In this document: one piece after another, positions 25,040 through 33,963 of the stretch
Layout: every line of letters starts with the position of its first letter
Numbering within the stretch: position 1 is the stretch's first letter
Assembly (NCBI GenBank): GCA_018267575.1
Contig: JAFDYF010000071.1
Location: 1 to 33,968 of the forward strand
DNA: 33,968 bases
Reading direction: 5' to 3'
Source of the DNA: Bacteroidota bacterium
GTDB taxonomy: Bacteria > Bacteroidota > Bacteroidia > Chitinophagales > Chitinophagaceae
Position numbers and translations under genes: made by a program
The notes under the pieces: generated by a model
What the model saw: the letters and a program-made list of their open reading frames with translations, nothing else
Told to the model about the DNA's origin: nothing
Databases searched by the model: none

Positions 25040-26526
25040 TGTCAAACAACCATCATAACCATCAAGAAAGTTTTTTATTGAATAGCCCAGCATTTGCTGA
25101 CTTGAACAGAAAACTGGCTCGTCGTGATTTTTTAAAGAAAACCGCAGGTGGCTTGGGGGCGGTGGCCTTGGGCAGTTTGCTCAGCAGTTATCGTACCGGT
25201 AATCTGGAGCAGCAAATTATGGATGCATTGCCTCGCATTGCGCCGAAGGCAAAACGGGCGGTATATCTGTTTATGAGTGGCGGCCCTTCGCAGTTCGAAA
25301 CTTTTGATTACAAACCCAAATTGAAATCGCTCTATGGCCAGGGCTTGCCTGATTCTGTTCGGAAGGGCCAGCGCTTGACGGGCATGAGTGCCAACCAAGC
25401 CATTCTTCCTGTCATCCCTTCTCTGTACGATTTTAAACAACATGGCCAAAGCCAGACATGGGTGAGTGAATTACTACCTTATACCGCACAGGTGATTGAT
25501 GAGCTTTGTCTCATCAAATCCGTTTTTACGGAGCAGATCAATCACGATCCCGCTATTACTTTTTTCCAGACCGGTCATCAATTGCCTGGCCGGCCTGCAA
25601 TCGGTGCGTGGCTGAGCTATGGCTTGGGTTCAGAGAATAAAAACCTGCCTGCATTTATTGTACTGGTTTCGAAAAATGCAAATAAGGACCAACCCTTATA
25701 TGCCAGGCTATGGGGAAATGGTTTTTTACCTTCCCAACATCAGGGTGTTCAGTTTCGTTCGGGAAAAGACCCTGTTCTTTTTTTGAACAACCCAGAAGGA
25801 TATGATGCAGAGGACAGAAATAATATGTTGGGTTATTTGAAAAAACTCAATGAACTACAGAATGAAACCTGGGGCGATCCAGAAGTGGAAGCCAGGATGG
25901 CCCAGTATGAACTCGCATTTCGGATGCAGACATCTGTCCCGGAAGTGATGGATACTTCCAATGAACCCGACGAAGTTTTTCAGTTGTATGGACCAGATAG
26001 TAGGGATAAGGGTACTTATGCAGCCAACTGTATCTTAGCCAGAAAACTGCTTGAAAAAGATGTTCGTTTTGTTCAGCTCTATCATCAAGGATGGGATCAT
26101 CATGGTTCTTTGCCCAGGGGTATGGAACACCAGTGCAAACAAACCGATCAGGCTACGGCAGCTTTTATTGTTGATTTGAAACGGCGCGGTATGCTCGAGG
26201 ATACTCTAGTGATTTGGGGTGGTGAATTTGGTCGTACCGTATATTCCCAAGGGAAAATTTCGGTGGATGATTATGGTAGGGACCATCACCCCCGATGCTT
26301 TTCTATGTGGATGGCCGGTGCTGGTGTAAAACCGGGTATTACCTATGGCGAAACAGATGACTTCAGCTATAATATTGTAAAGGACCCCGTGCATGTGCAC
26401 GATTTTCAAGCAACGCTCTTGCATATCATGGGCATCGATCATGAGCAGCTCACCTATAAATATCAAGGCAGGCGTTTTAGGTTGACCGATGTGGAAGGAA
26501 AATTGGTGCAGGGTATTTTGAGTTAG
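25039..26526 (+). CDS. DUF1501 family protein, Tat-exported
   Basis: This 495-residue protein belongs to DUF1501, placed by fold in the alkaline phosphatase/sulfatase-like superfamily. Its N-terminus has a twin-arginine signal, LARRDFLKKTAGGLGAVALG, with R28 and R29. It is thus exported folded, unlike its Sec-type partner. The body shows YLFMSGGPSQFETFDYKP, KSVFTEQINHDPAITFFQTG, GWDHHGSL and WGGEFGRTVYS, all standard in the family. DHHPRCFSMWMAGAGVKPG follows near the C-terminus. Histidines and aspartates in these motifs probably bind metal, by analogy with the superfamily. The ATG shares one base with the preceding TAA. This gene and its upstream partner are a recurrent pair. Substrate unknown. 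Confidence 0.9.
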   Translation: MSNNHHNHQESFLLNSPAFADLNRKLARRDFLKKTAGGLGAVALGSLLSSYRTGNLEQQIMDALPRIAPKAKRAVYLFMSGGPSQFETFDYKPKLKSLYGQGLPDSVRKGQRLTGMSANQAILPVIPSLYDFKQHGQSQTWVSELLPYTAQVIDELCLIKSVFTEQINHDPAITFFQTGHQLPGRPAIGAWLSYGLGSENKNLPAFIVLVSKNANKDQPLYARLWGNGFLPSQHQGVQFRSGKDPVLFLNNPEGYDAEDRNNMLGYLKKLNELQNETWGDPEVEARMAQYELAFRMQTSVPEVMDTSNEPDEVFQLYGPDSRDKGTYAANCILARKLLEKDVRFVQLYHQGWDHHGSLPRGMEHQCKQTDQATAAFIVDLKRRGMLEDTLVIWGGEFGRTVYSQGKISVDDYGRDHHPRCFSMWMAGAGVKPGITYGETDDFSYNIVKDPVHVHDFQATLLHIMGIDHEQLTYKYQGRRFRLTDVEGKLVQGILS

Positions 26527-26924
26527 GAAAGATTTGGCAAAGGGTTTATTAATAATACAACTTGTTGTGCTATTATTTGATTAGTAAATAAGCATTGATT
26601 TAAGATATTATTCAAAATATTGTTTGTTCTTTTTTGCTTCGCCAAAAAAGAACCCAAAAAGGCGACCCGAAAACGATTACATCCCGTTTTCGGGTTGGTT
26701 CCTTGATTTTTCTTTATTACTACTGTGAACTGAGCCAATGAACTCTATTGTGCACATCCTATTCATACTTGCTGTGAATTGGTAAATGCGGTTTCATGGT
26801 TTTTCAAAGGTCTCAATAGTGTTCCATGCAGTTACAGCGGCGAATTTTTTTCTTAATTATGTCACTGTTAAGACCTTCAAAAATAAACGAGCAGTTCAGC
26901 CCAGCCTATATTATTCTATTTTCA
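26527..26924. repeat. Gap with two adjacent hairpins
   Basis: No gene is seen between the convergent DUF1501 and fucosidase genes. Two perfect stems lie side by side. GTTCTTTTTT (26626-26635) pairs with AAAAAAGAAC (26644-26653) across an 8-base loop. ACCCGAAAACG (26665-26675) pairs with CGTTTTCGGGT (26685-26695) across a 9-base loop. The words GCCAAAAAAGAACCC and AAAAAGGCGACCCG are familiar from dispersed Bacteroidota intergenic repeats. The pair could end transcription from both sides. The rest of the gap is featureless. Confidence 0.7.
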
Positions 26925-29399
26925 CTAAAAATGAAATTGATATGAATGGCCAGCAGTAGTAGGCAGATCATATTCATATACTTTCTTCAATACCGGGTTT
27001 TCGGGAGATGCTTTTTCTGATATTACAGGCTGCTTAACCGTTAATACTTCATAAAATGGATTGGGGTTTGTTTTGTGATGTTCTGGATTTACTGCAAACG
27101 CTCCTTTCATAGCTAAAGGCTCATAAGACCTGATGCGGCAATTGCCACCGAGGGTAGATTGAATGGCAAGTTTTTTTATTTTACCATTTTCCCAATCGAG
27201 GTCTACCACAAAACCACCCCTTGCTTTTAGTCCATGCACCTTACCATTTTGCCATTGGTCGGGCAGTGCGGGTAAAATATGTATGGCGCCATCATGCGAT
27301 TGCAAAATCATTTCAGCGATACCGGCCGTGCAACCAAAATTGCCATCAATCTGGAAGGGGGGATGCGCATCGAACAAATTGGGATAAGTGCCACCGCCTT
27401 CCTTGTTCACACCGGTGGGGGTGAGTTGGTTGATGATCAATTTATAAGCATGGTTGCCATCCAATAATCGGGCCCATACATTCACTTTCCAACCCATGGA
27501 CCAGCCAGTGGAAATATCACCCCGATGGATGAGAGAAGTTTTGGCTGCCTCAAAAATTTTCGGACTACGATAGGGAGAAATCAAACTGCCGGGATACAAT
27601 CCCCATAGATGCGAAATATGCCGATGATGGTCGTCGGGATTATCCCAATCCTGGATCCATTCCTGCAATTGGTTGAACCTTCCAATCTGCATCGGTGCCA
27701 TCCCGTCTATTTTTGATTGCATCTCGTTGATGAATGAGCCATCGACCTGTAAAATTTTAGCAGCTCTGATGGTATTACTGAGCAAGGAAAAAACCATCTG
27801 GTTATCCATGGTAGTACCTGCGGAAAGACTAAAACCATCATGTGCGTTTTCAGGCGAAGCTGAAGGCGATACTACGAGCCAACCCGTATGTGGGTCTTTA
27901 TACAATACATCCACAAAAAATTGACTGGCACCCCGCATGGCCGGGTAAATTGATTTTAAAAATGCCCGATCGCCATTGAATAAATACTTTTCCCACATAT
28001 GCTGGCATAGCCAAGCGCCGCCCGTTGGCCAAAGTCCCCAAGGTCCATCGATTGCTCCTGTCATCCTAAAAATATCAGTATTGTGGTGGAGCACCCAGCC
28101 TCTCGCACCATACATGATTTTGGCTGTGGCTTGCCCACTCACCGACAGATCCTTCACCATCGATACCAAGGGTTCATGCATCTCCGTTAAGTTGGTGACC
28201 TCGGCAGGCCAATAATTCATTTCCAGATTAATATTGTCAGTATACTTCGATCCCCAGGGTGGATCGGTATGCGGGTTCCAAAGACCCTGCAGGTTGGCCG
28301 CCTGGCCACCGGGTTGTGAACAACTAATAAGTAGGTAGCGACCAAACTGAAAATACAAACTCAACAATTGCGGGTCATTACCTTCTTTAAATTTTTCCAG
28401 CCGGATATTTGTTGGTAGCTGCGTAGCATCTGTTTCTCCGATATCAAAATACACCCGATTAAAATATTTCTGGTAGGCGTGAATGTGATTTTTCAATAGA
28501 GTAGTGTAAGGTATTTTCTGGATCTGATTGTTCCACTGCGCTGCTTTTTGGTGAATGATTTTGACAGACTCCAGTGAATCCGCAATCATACTGTGATAAT
28601 TTTTGAAATTAGTCTGCATCGACAAATAGATGGTGGCGCTGTTGGCAGCCTTGATATGGATGCTATTATCTATTGCTTCTGCGCTACCACCATCATTTTT
28701 TACCTGCACGTTTACGGCTACCTGTATTAGGCCGGGCAGCCCGCTATGTTCTGGTCCAATAGCCGATAAGGTCAATGTGTGGTTGCCAATGGTAGCCACA
28801 GTTCCTTTTTGGGGTGTTTTCAAACTAGCTGAAAAACTTATTTTACCCGGTTGGTCTGCTGTTAGCTGAACAATAATCACATGGTCGCTGAAAGAGGCAA
28901 AAGCGGTTCTAGTATAATGTATCCCATCAACTTCATAGGCAGTGGTGGAAACAGCTTTTGAAATATCCAGCTCGCGCCTTAGGTCTTTAAAACCTTGATG
29001 CCCTTCAAAATCCAGATAGAGATCTCCCACTGGCTGATAATTGACTCCATGTACTTTTTCGGCTATAAAGTTGGCCGCATATTTATCTGCCTGCCCATAC
29101 TCCCCCTCATCGATCATTTTTCTGATGTTATCCAATGCTTTTGGACCGGCGTGTGTGTTGTAATTGGTATAAGGGCTTCCAGACCAAAACTCATCATGGT
29201 TCAACTGCAGGTGCTCCTGAGCGGGGATACCATAAACCATGCAGCCCATATGACCATTTCCAATAGGCAGGGCTTCTTCCCAAACCTTGGCGGGCTGATC
29301 ATACCAAAGCTTCATGGGGTTTTTATCTGTCAGTTGTCCATAACCGTTAATATATACAAAAACGTTGCAGATCAAGATAAAGAATAGTCCCTTTTTCAT
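26925..29399 (-). CDS. Secreted GH95 alpha-L-fucosidase-type glycoside hydrolase
   Basis: This 824-residue protein is full length for glycoside hydrolase family 95. A signal peptide ([19 protein letters not shown]) precedes the N-terminal beta-sandwich, which opens with [27 protein letters not shown] and [13 protein letters not shown]. The (alpha/alpha)6 barrel carries [23 protein letters not shown], whose asparagines match those that activate water in the family. [12 protein letters not shown] includes the likely catalytic acid glutamate. [18 protein letters not shown] and [23 protein letters not shown] sequence complete the signature. Known members release alpha-1,2-fucose or alpha-L-galactose by inversion. 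The exact linkage cannot be read here. It faces the DUF1501 operon convergently and has no SusC/SusD genes beside it. Confidence 0.92.
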   Translation of the reverse strand: MKKGLFFILICNVFVYINGYGQLTDKNPMKLWYDQPAKVWEEALPIGNGHMGCMVYGIPAQEHLQLNHDEFWSGSPYTNYNTHAGPKALDNIRKMIDEGEYGQADKYAANFIAEKVHGVNYQPVGDLYLDFEGHQGFKDLRRELDISKAVSTTAYEVDGIHYTRTAFASFSDHVIIVQLTADQPGKISFSASLKTPQKGTVATIGNHTLTLSAIGPEHSGLPGLIQVAVNVQVKNDGGSAEAIDNSIHIKAANSATIYLSMQTNFKNYHSMIADSLESVKIIHQKAAQWNNQIQKIPYTTLLKNHIHAYQKYFNRVYFDIGETDATQLPTNIRLEKFKEGNDPQLLSLYFQFGRYLLISCSQPGGQAANLQGLWNPHTDPPWGSKYTDNINLEMNYWPAEVTNLTEMHEPLVSMVKDLSVSGQATAKIMYGARGWVLHHNTDIFRMTGAIDGPWGLWPTGGAWLCQHMWEKYLFNGDRAFLKSIYPAMRGASQFFVDVLYKDPHTGWLVVSPSASPENAHDGFSLSAGTTMDNQMVFSLLSNTIRAAKILQVDGSFINEMQSKIDGMAPMQIGRFNQLQEWIQDWDNPDDHHRHISHLWGLYPGSLISPYRSPKIFEAAKTSLIHRGDISTGWSMGWKVNVWARLLDGNHAYKLIINQLTPTGVNKEGGGTYPNLFDAHPPFQIDGNFGCTAGIAEMILQSHDGAIHILPALPDQWQNGKVHGLKARGGFVVDLDWENGKIKKLAIQSTLGGNCRIRSYEPLAMKGAFAVNPEHHKTNPNPFYEVLTVKQPVISEKASPENPVLKKVYEYDLPTTAGHSYQFHF

Positions 29400-29843
29400 G
29401 GCAGTTGTTTATTTTGAATGAGTGAACTAATATATGCCAGTAAGTTGGATTTTGAACAGGGGTTTTTCTGGGCGGTTCAATGCTTATCTGACTCTTATAG
29501 CATAAAATCTACAAAATTTTTAAGCCAAATTCTACTTTATGGTAGGCAAAAATTGACTAAAATTATGTATCCTAATCTTCAATTTTTCCAAAGTGTGGCG
29601 AGAGTGGAAGATTTTCTTATTTATGCCAGCTTCTGTTTTTCCAAATTAAACCTTTCAAAACCTATACTTGGAAAGTAAAATCTTTCTTCACTTTGATCTG
29701 TAGAAAGTCAAAGAGCGAATGGCGTATTGTATAAAAAATTAGCATAAATTGTAATATGCCTTTTAGAAAACTAAGTTTAAAAGCTGTTAAATATAGTAGA
29801 TAATGATAATCAATAAAATCATGGTCTTTTAATAGTCAATAAT
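29400..29843. other. 444-bp divergent promoter region
   Basis: This A/T-rich stretch lies between the divergently transcribed fucosidase and sensor kinase genes and should hold both promoters. I found no well-spaced TTTG/TAnnTTTG pair on either strand. A short frame at 29418-29678 has no protein-like features. No strong hairpin is evident apart from a weak CTTTGA/TCAAAG inverted repeat near 29692-29714. Confidence 0.5.
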
Positions 29844-32453
29844 ATGCTTATTCAAAAAGGCTACCATCTATTTCAAAAATGGATAAAATTTGAATCGATA
29901 CCTGATGTATCGCTCGAAGAAGCACAGAAGAATTATGTCTACAATATTTTCTCTGTGGTAGGTCTCTTGATTCATTCCTTTTTCCTTTTCGTAAACCTGT
30001 TTTTGCGAAATTATGGGTTGCTGCTATTTAATAGTATCCAAATTATCATTGCAGTTTTGATTATTTCGAGCACTATCCAAAAAAAAGCGCTTCGGCTAAG
30101 GCTTTGGCTGGTTTTACTTTCAACCTTGGTATTGATTTCTGGTGCATTGTTTTTTAACAACGGCAACGAGTATATGTTTTTGTGCTACATGATTGCCGCT
30201 GTTGTTATTTTTGATCAAGACTGGAAATATCTGCTCTATGCTTTTTCTGTGGGGGCTTCATTCATCTATATCAAGATAGGGCAAAATGGGTCTTTAAAAA
30301 TGAATGACATTGAAAGCATTCGTTCGCTGGCCAATATGGTTATTGCCCTGCTCATGCTGGTCTGGACGGTGTATTTTTTAAAGCTATTTTATAAAAAATT
30401 CAGAACAAAACTAGAGGACGCCAAAGAAGAACTCCGCAAATCGGCAAGGCTTTATGAGTTTTTGAGCTATACAAACGACCTTATCATCAATTCCAAAAAC
30501 CAGGACGAGATCTATTCAAAAATTTGTAAAATGGCCATCGATACGGGAGGCTTTCGATTTTCCTTTATTGCTACCATTGATGAACAGGACCGAAGTTTAA
30601 ACCCTGTGGTTTGGGCTGGGTTTGAGGATGGGTATCTGGAGATGTATAAAAAGGGTACAAAACAGCAATATCTTTCTGGTGGGTTCAGCACCTCATACAA
30701 GGTGATGGAAAGCGGTCAATACTATTATTCAAATGATATCAGTACCGATCCCCTCACCACTTCATGGAAGGACGAAGCATTAAAACGTGGATACCGTTCT
30801 TTTATAACCCTGCCGATAAAAGTGGCAGGTAAAATATCTTCCCTTTTTATTCTTTATTCATATAGGGTTGATTTTTTTACCGAGTCAGAATTGAAAATGT
30901 TGATTAGGGTAGTAGAAAATATCGGGCTGGCGTTGACCGCTTTTCGATCCGAAAAAATACGACGTTCCACCGAGATGCAGCTCTTCAAAGTAACGCAGGC
31001 TGTTGAACAAAGTTCCGCTTCCGTTGTAATTACCGACACACTGGGAAATATTGAATATGTGAACCCTGCGTTTACAAAAGTGACGGGCTATAGTTTGATA
31101 GAAGCGATAGGGCAAAACCCCAAAATGTTGAAAACAGGATATACCAAGGAAGATGAGTATAAGTTGATGTGGGATAATTTAACGCATAAGGAGGGTTGGC
31201 AGGGCATTTTTAAAAATAAAAAAAAGAATGGTGATACCTATTGGGAAAATGCAACAATTTCGCCAGTTATTGATAAGAAAGGAATAATTACCAATTATGT
31301 TGCAGTAAAAGAAGACATCACAGAAAAAAGAAAAGCTGAGGAGGCATTACGACTCAGTTTTGAAGAAAAGCAAATATTGGCAGAAAGGCTTTCCACTATA
31401 TTGAACACACTCCCGGCAAATATTGCATTGCTGGATGAGCATGGCTACATTTTGGATGCTAACGATGCTTGGAAAAAATTTGCCATTGAAACCAGTTACC
31501 AAGACGTGCATTTCGATATTCAGCGAAGTTATTTGAAAGTGACCGAACACATGCTTGGCATTTCTGATAGCGATCGAAAAAGGATTATCGACGGGGTAGA
31601 AGAATTATTGAGCCAAGGAACGCAAGAGTTTATACTGGAGTATTTATACGACCGAGGTAATGCCAAGCAATGGTACCGATTGATAGTTACCCCAATAAAA
31701 GCCCACTCTTATATTGGTGCCGTGGTGATGCATATCGATATATCAGAATTGAGAAGGCTGGAATATGAACGCAGTAAAACCAAAAGGGAAGAACAGAAAA
31801 AGATTGCTCAGGCCATGTTAGCAGGTCAGGAACAAGAAAAAAGAGCGATTGCCCAGGAACTACATGACAACGTAAACCAGATTTTGGTAAGTACTAATCT
31901 ATTCCTGTCACTTGCTCTCAAGCAGCCAGAAAGATATATTGAGCGAGTGAAGTATTCGATGGAAAACATCCAATTGGCCATTGGGGAAAACAGGAAACTG
32001 TCGCACCAACTCGTTGCACCTGATTTTAAATCCATGGATTTAAGAAGTGTACTGGAAAGACTTACAGATACCATGTTGAAAATGGCAGGAATAGAAGTGG
32101 AGATTGAAGATTCCACCTTCAATGGAAAATCATTGGGCGATGAACAAAAATTGGCCATTTACCGAATTGCCCAGGAGCAATGTTCCAATATCTTAAAATA
32201 TGCCGAGGCGAAAAAAGTGAGCATTAGTTTGAAAGAAGAAAACAATATATTCATCATGGTCATCAGCGATGATGGGAAAGGGATGGAGCCACAAAAAAAG
32301 ACAAATGGTATTGGTCTGAAAAATATCAAAGGACGGCTTGATGTGATGAATGGGGAAGCAAAAATCCAATCTGCCGAAGGAAAGGGCTTTGAACTGGAAG
32401 TCAAAATACCGATTTCAACAGATGAGAGCAACTCTATCGGCGAGTCTGAATAA
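29844..32453 (+). CDS. Membrane sensor histidine kinase, GAF-PAS-PAS, NarL type
   Basis: This 869-residue kinase begins with about six membrane helices (roughly 34-175), followed by a short coiled linker. A GAF domain spans about 205-365 (YSKICKMAIDTGGFRFSFIA to NIGLALTAF). A canonical PAS domain with PAC tail covers about 375-500 (SSASVVITDTLGNIEYVNPAF, AVKEDITEKRKAEE). A weaker PAS lies at about 515-645. The dimerisation domain is HisKA_3 type, with the phosphoacceptor H674 in AIAQELHDNVNQILVSTNLF. The ATPase domain follows (ISDDGKGMEPQ, TNGIGLKNIKGRLDVMNG). Partner regulators of this class are usually NarL/LuxR-type. None is encoded within the window, so it is an orphan here. The signal is unknown. 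Confidence 0.9.
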   Translation: MLIQKGYHLFQKWIKFESIPDVSLEEAQKNYVYNIFSVVGLLIHSFFLFVNLFLRNYGLLLFNSIQIIIAVLIISSTIQKKALRLRLWLVLLSTLVLISGALFFNNGNEYMFLCYMIAAVVIFDQDWKYLLYAFSVGASFIYIKIGQNGSLKMNDIESIRSLANMVIALLMLVWTVYFLKLFYKKFRTKLEDAKEELRKSARLYEFLSYTNDLIINSKNQDEIYSKICKMAIDTGGFRFSFIATIDEQDRSLNPVVWAGFEDGYLEMYKKGTKQQYLSGGFSTSYKVMESGQYYYSNDISTDPLTTSWKDEALKRGYRSFITLPIKVAGKISSLFILYSYRVDFFTESELKMLIRVVENIGLALTAFRSEKIRRSTEMQLFKVTQAVEQSSASVVITDTLGNIEYVNPAFTKVTGYSLIEAIGQNPKMLKTGYTKEDEYKLMWDNLTHKEGWQGIFKNKKKNGDTYWENATISPVIDKKGIITNYVAVKEDITEKRKAEEALRLSFEEKQILAERLSTILNTLPANIALLDEHGYILDANDAWKKFAIETSYQDVHFDIQRSYLKVTEHMLGISDSDRKRIIDGVEELLSQGTQEFILEYLYDRGNAKQWYRLIVTPIKAHSYIGAVVMHIDISELRRLEYERSKTKREEQKKIAQAMLAGQEQEKRAIAQELHDNVNQILVSTNLFLSLALKQPERYIERVKYSMENIQLAIGENRKLSHQLVAPDFKSMDLRSVLERLTDTMLKMAGIEVEIEDSTFNGKSLGDEQKLAIYRIAQEQCSNILKYAEAKKVSISLKEENNIFIMVISDDGKGMEPQKKTNGIGLKNIKGRLDVMNGEAKIQSAEGKGFELEVKIPISTDESNSIGESE

Positions 32454-32454
32454 C

Positions 32455-32481
32455 AATAAAGTACTAAACAATCACTTTATT
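32455..32481. terminator. Candidate bidirectional terminator hairpin
   Basis: AATAAAGT (32455-32462) and ACTTTATT (32474-32481) form a perfect 8-base A/T-rich stem. They fill almost the whole gap between the convergent kinase and AllA-like genes. The stem is weak for a factor-independent terminator, so the call is tentative. Confidence 0.4.
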
Positions 32482-33132
32482 TTATTTCAAATCATGCAGC
32501 GGAATCTCAAGTAGGCAGTTGAATTCCCTTGCAAAATCCACGGATACTCTTGCATGAACTGCTCCTTGACGATCGAGAAAACGTTGTTGGCCATGGATGG
32601 CAAACACGCCTTCGTGCCAGATATTTGCATGGATATATAAACCTTGATTGCCCTTGCAAAAAAAGCAGATGAATTTTCCAGGAGAGATATCATCACCGGC
32701 GAGCGCCACGGGTACTAGGAATGGTCGGTTATCGAGTGGAAAGAAAAGCTGCCCGCCATCGGGATGGTAGTTGGCATGCCATAACAATATGCGTTCGGGT
32801 TTTGCTTCATGTTCGGTGGAGCAGAGCGCAGGCTCCTTGCCAAAACCCAAAATATAATGGCCACCTACCGCTTCATTTTGGCCATATAAAATATCCCCCT
32901 TCCATTCGCTCGAAAAAATGCCTTCGGTAACACCGCCTTCATCGCCTGAATCGGTATCTACAGGCCGCCACCCCTTGGCCGGCCAGCGGGTAATTTCCAC
33001 TTTGGTATCTGCAGGGTTGTCCACCAACCAACCATAGCCCTTCACGGTTTCGGGATTGGCCTCGATGATGGGTATACGAAATCGGGATAGACCTACAGGT
33101 AAATCTGGGTTTAGATAGTCAGGTGGGTTCAT
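32482..33132 (-). CDS. Ureidoglycolate lyase-like protein (AllA family)
   Basis: This 216-residue protein shows the AllA cupin fold in its second half. QLFFPLDNRPFLVPVALAGDD aligns with the E. coli AllA stretch that reads FIPMKGEVFVVVVALGDD. GNQGLYIHANIWHEGVFAI aligns with its NGEQGVNYHRNVWHHPLFA, including H168 and H173 around the active site. AllA splits ureidoglycolate to glyoxylate and urea in purine breakdown. The first half (RWPAKGWRPVDTDSGDEGG) differs from E. coli AllA and the protein is about 55 residues longer, so it may act on another acid. No allantoin genes are nearby. It converges on the sensor kinase gene with a 28-base gap. The comparison with AllA is from memory. Confidence 0.7.
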   Translation of the reverse strand: MNPPDYLNPDLPVGLSRFRIPIIEANPETVKGYGWLVDNPADTKVEITRWPAKGWRPVDTDSGDEGGVTEGIFSSEWKGDILYGQNEAVGGHYILGFGKEPALCSTEHEAKPERILLWHANYHPDGGQLFFPLDNRPFLVPVALAGDDISPGKFICFFCKGNQGLYIHANIWHEGVFAIHGQQRFLDRQGAVHARVSVDFAREFNCLLEIPLHDLK

Positions 33133-33238
33133 AATTATGTAAAAGCAATTTCAAAACAAGATAGGAGATATTTTTCAGGATCAGCTTTTAAAAGGCGAGG
33201 GCTATGTAAAATCTTCTTTAAATTATTTTCACTTGTTG

Positions 33239-33312
33239 AGCCATCTATGGGAATCGAACCCACGACCTGTTGATTACGAATCAACCGCTCTAGCCAACTG
33301 AGCTAAGATGGC
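33239..33312 (-). tRNA. tRNA-Thr (anticodon CGU)
   Basis: Read on the minus strand, the 74-base gene folds fully. The acceptor is GCCATCT with AGATGGC, and the D stem is GCTC/GAGC with loop AGTTGGCTA. The anticodon stem is GTTGA/TCAAC with loop TTCGTAA, giving anticodon CGT (CGU in RNA, threonine). The T stem is GTGGG/CCCAT with loop TTCGATT, including one G-T pair. The discriminator base is T and the CCA end is not encoded. No repeat of its 3' end was found elsewhere in the window. Confidence 0.97.
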
Positions 33313-33702
33313 AAATTTTTTATGCTATTGGTTTATATGGAATCTTGGATGCTTTTCAAAAAATAGATTTACATACATTTTGATTTTTAAGCCCCAACCA
33401 ACCCCTCAAAATTATGCATAATTCGCAATCGGATAATATCATTTGGCCTACTTTTATACAATGCAAAAAACCTACCCAGCAAAGCCCGCCTAACACGAAA
33501 GACATTTGTAATTCTCCGCCGCTGTCGGTGAATCTATCAGCAAGGCTTTGCAAAAGGCCAACAGCGGCGGGAGCTTTATTAGAAGCGTGGGATAGACTAG
33601 GGTACTAAAAGAGATGCGTTTTAATGCTGGGCATAGATTCTTTATGGAATCGATCAGTTATCGCATCTTCAAGGATAGTTCAACCTATCCAAATTATATT
33701 TA
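33313..33702. other. Gap upstream of tRNA-Thr
   Basis: Besides the hairpin element listed separately, this stretch contains no recognised gene. The open frame across 33414-33608 is low in complexity and covers the hairpin, so I do not call it a gene. The tRNA promoter should lie near 33330-33370 on the minus strand, where an imperfect TAnnTTTG-like sequence (one base too long) is present around 33357-33365. Confidence 0.5.
33508..33586. repeat. Long GC-rich hairpin element, probably a dispersed repeat
   Basis: CTCCGCCGCTGT (33511-33522) pairs with ACAGCGGCGGGAG about 45 bases later (33558-33570), with a single bulged base. Within the loop GGCTTTGCAAAAGGCC is itself nearly palindromic and could form an inner stem. 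The outer flanks (TAATT and CTTTATTA) extend pairing weakly. The element is far richer in G+C than the surrounding DNA and is followed by AGCGTGGGATAGACTAGGG, which looks like a fixed border. Stem, loop and border together suggest a multi-copy intergenic element. Copy number cannot be tested here. Confidence 0.6.
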
Positions 33703-33963
33703 GTGACAAAAACTAACTTAAGATTAATTACAGACGGTTCCTTATTTTTTGCCATTGCCATACTGAATGCACCCTTGCTGACTGGGCTGCCATGGCACGA
33801 AACCATTGGCTTTTTATTTATGCTGCCTCCGCCGTTGGTGTTGTGCATGGCAATGTGCGCTGGCATCACCAACAACATATTTGAGGTAAATTGCCAAGGT
33901 GGAAACATTTTTACCATCCACAATTTTTCACGGCCACCATACTTGAGTGGAAGCATCTTTTGA
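33703..33963 (+). pseudogene. Possible DUF4405-like membrane protein, broken or fragmentary
   Basis: A GTG start gives an 86-residue frame whose first half looks like real membrane protein. LRLITDGSLFFAIAILNAPL is followed by TGLPWHETIGFLFMLPP, reminiscent of DUF4405 proteins with a TG..HE..G motif. After about residue 48 the composition turns odd (CMAMCAGITNN). In the next frame a GVVHGNVRWHHQQH sequence appears that would better continue the family, then meets a stop. A frameshift or decay near 33830 is a plausible reading, and the window ends just after. An antisense frame covers the same bases. Confidence is low. Confidence 0.3.

Noticed and set aside
33239..33312. Integration site of a mobile island at tRNA-Thr
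   Set aside because: No direct repeat of the tRNA 3' end and no integrase gene are visible in the window.
33480..33590. Integron attC site (a GCCTAAC-like word precedes the hairpin)
   Set aside because: No complementary GTTRRRY end was found on the other side, and there is no integrase.
33414..33608. 64-residue open frame across the hairpin element
   Set aside because: Low complexity, no start-site support, and explained better by the structured repeat.
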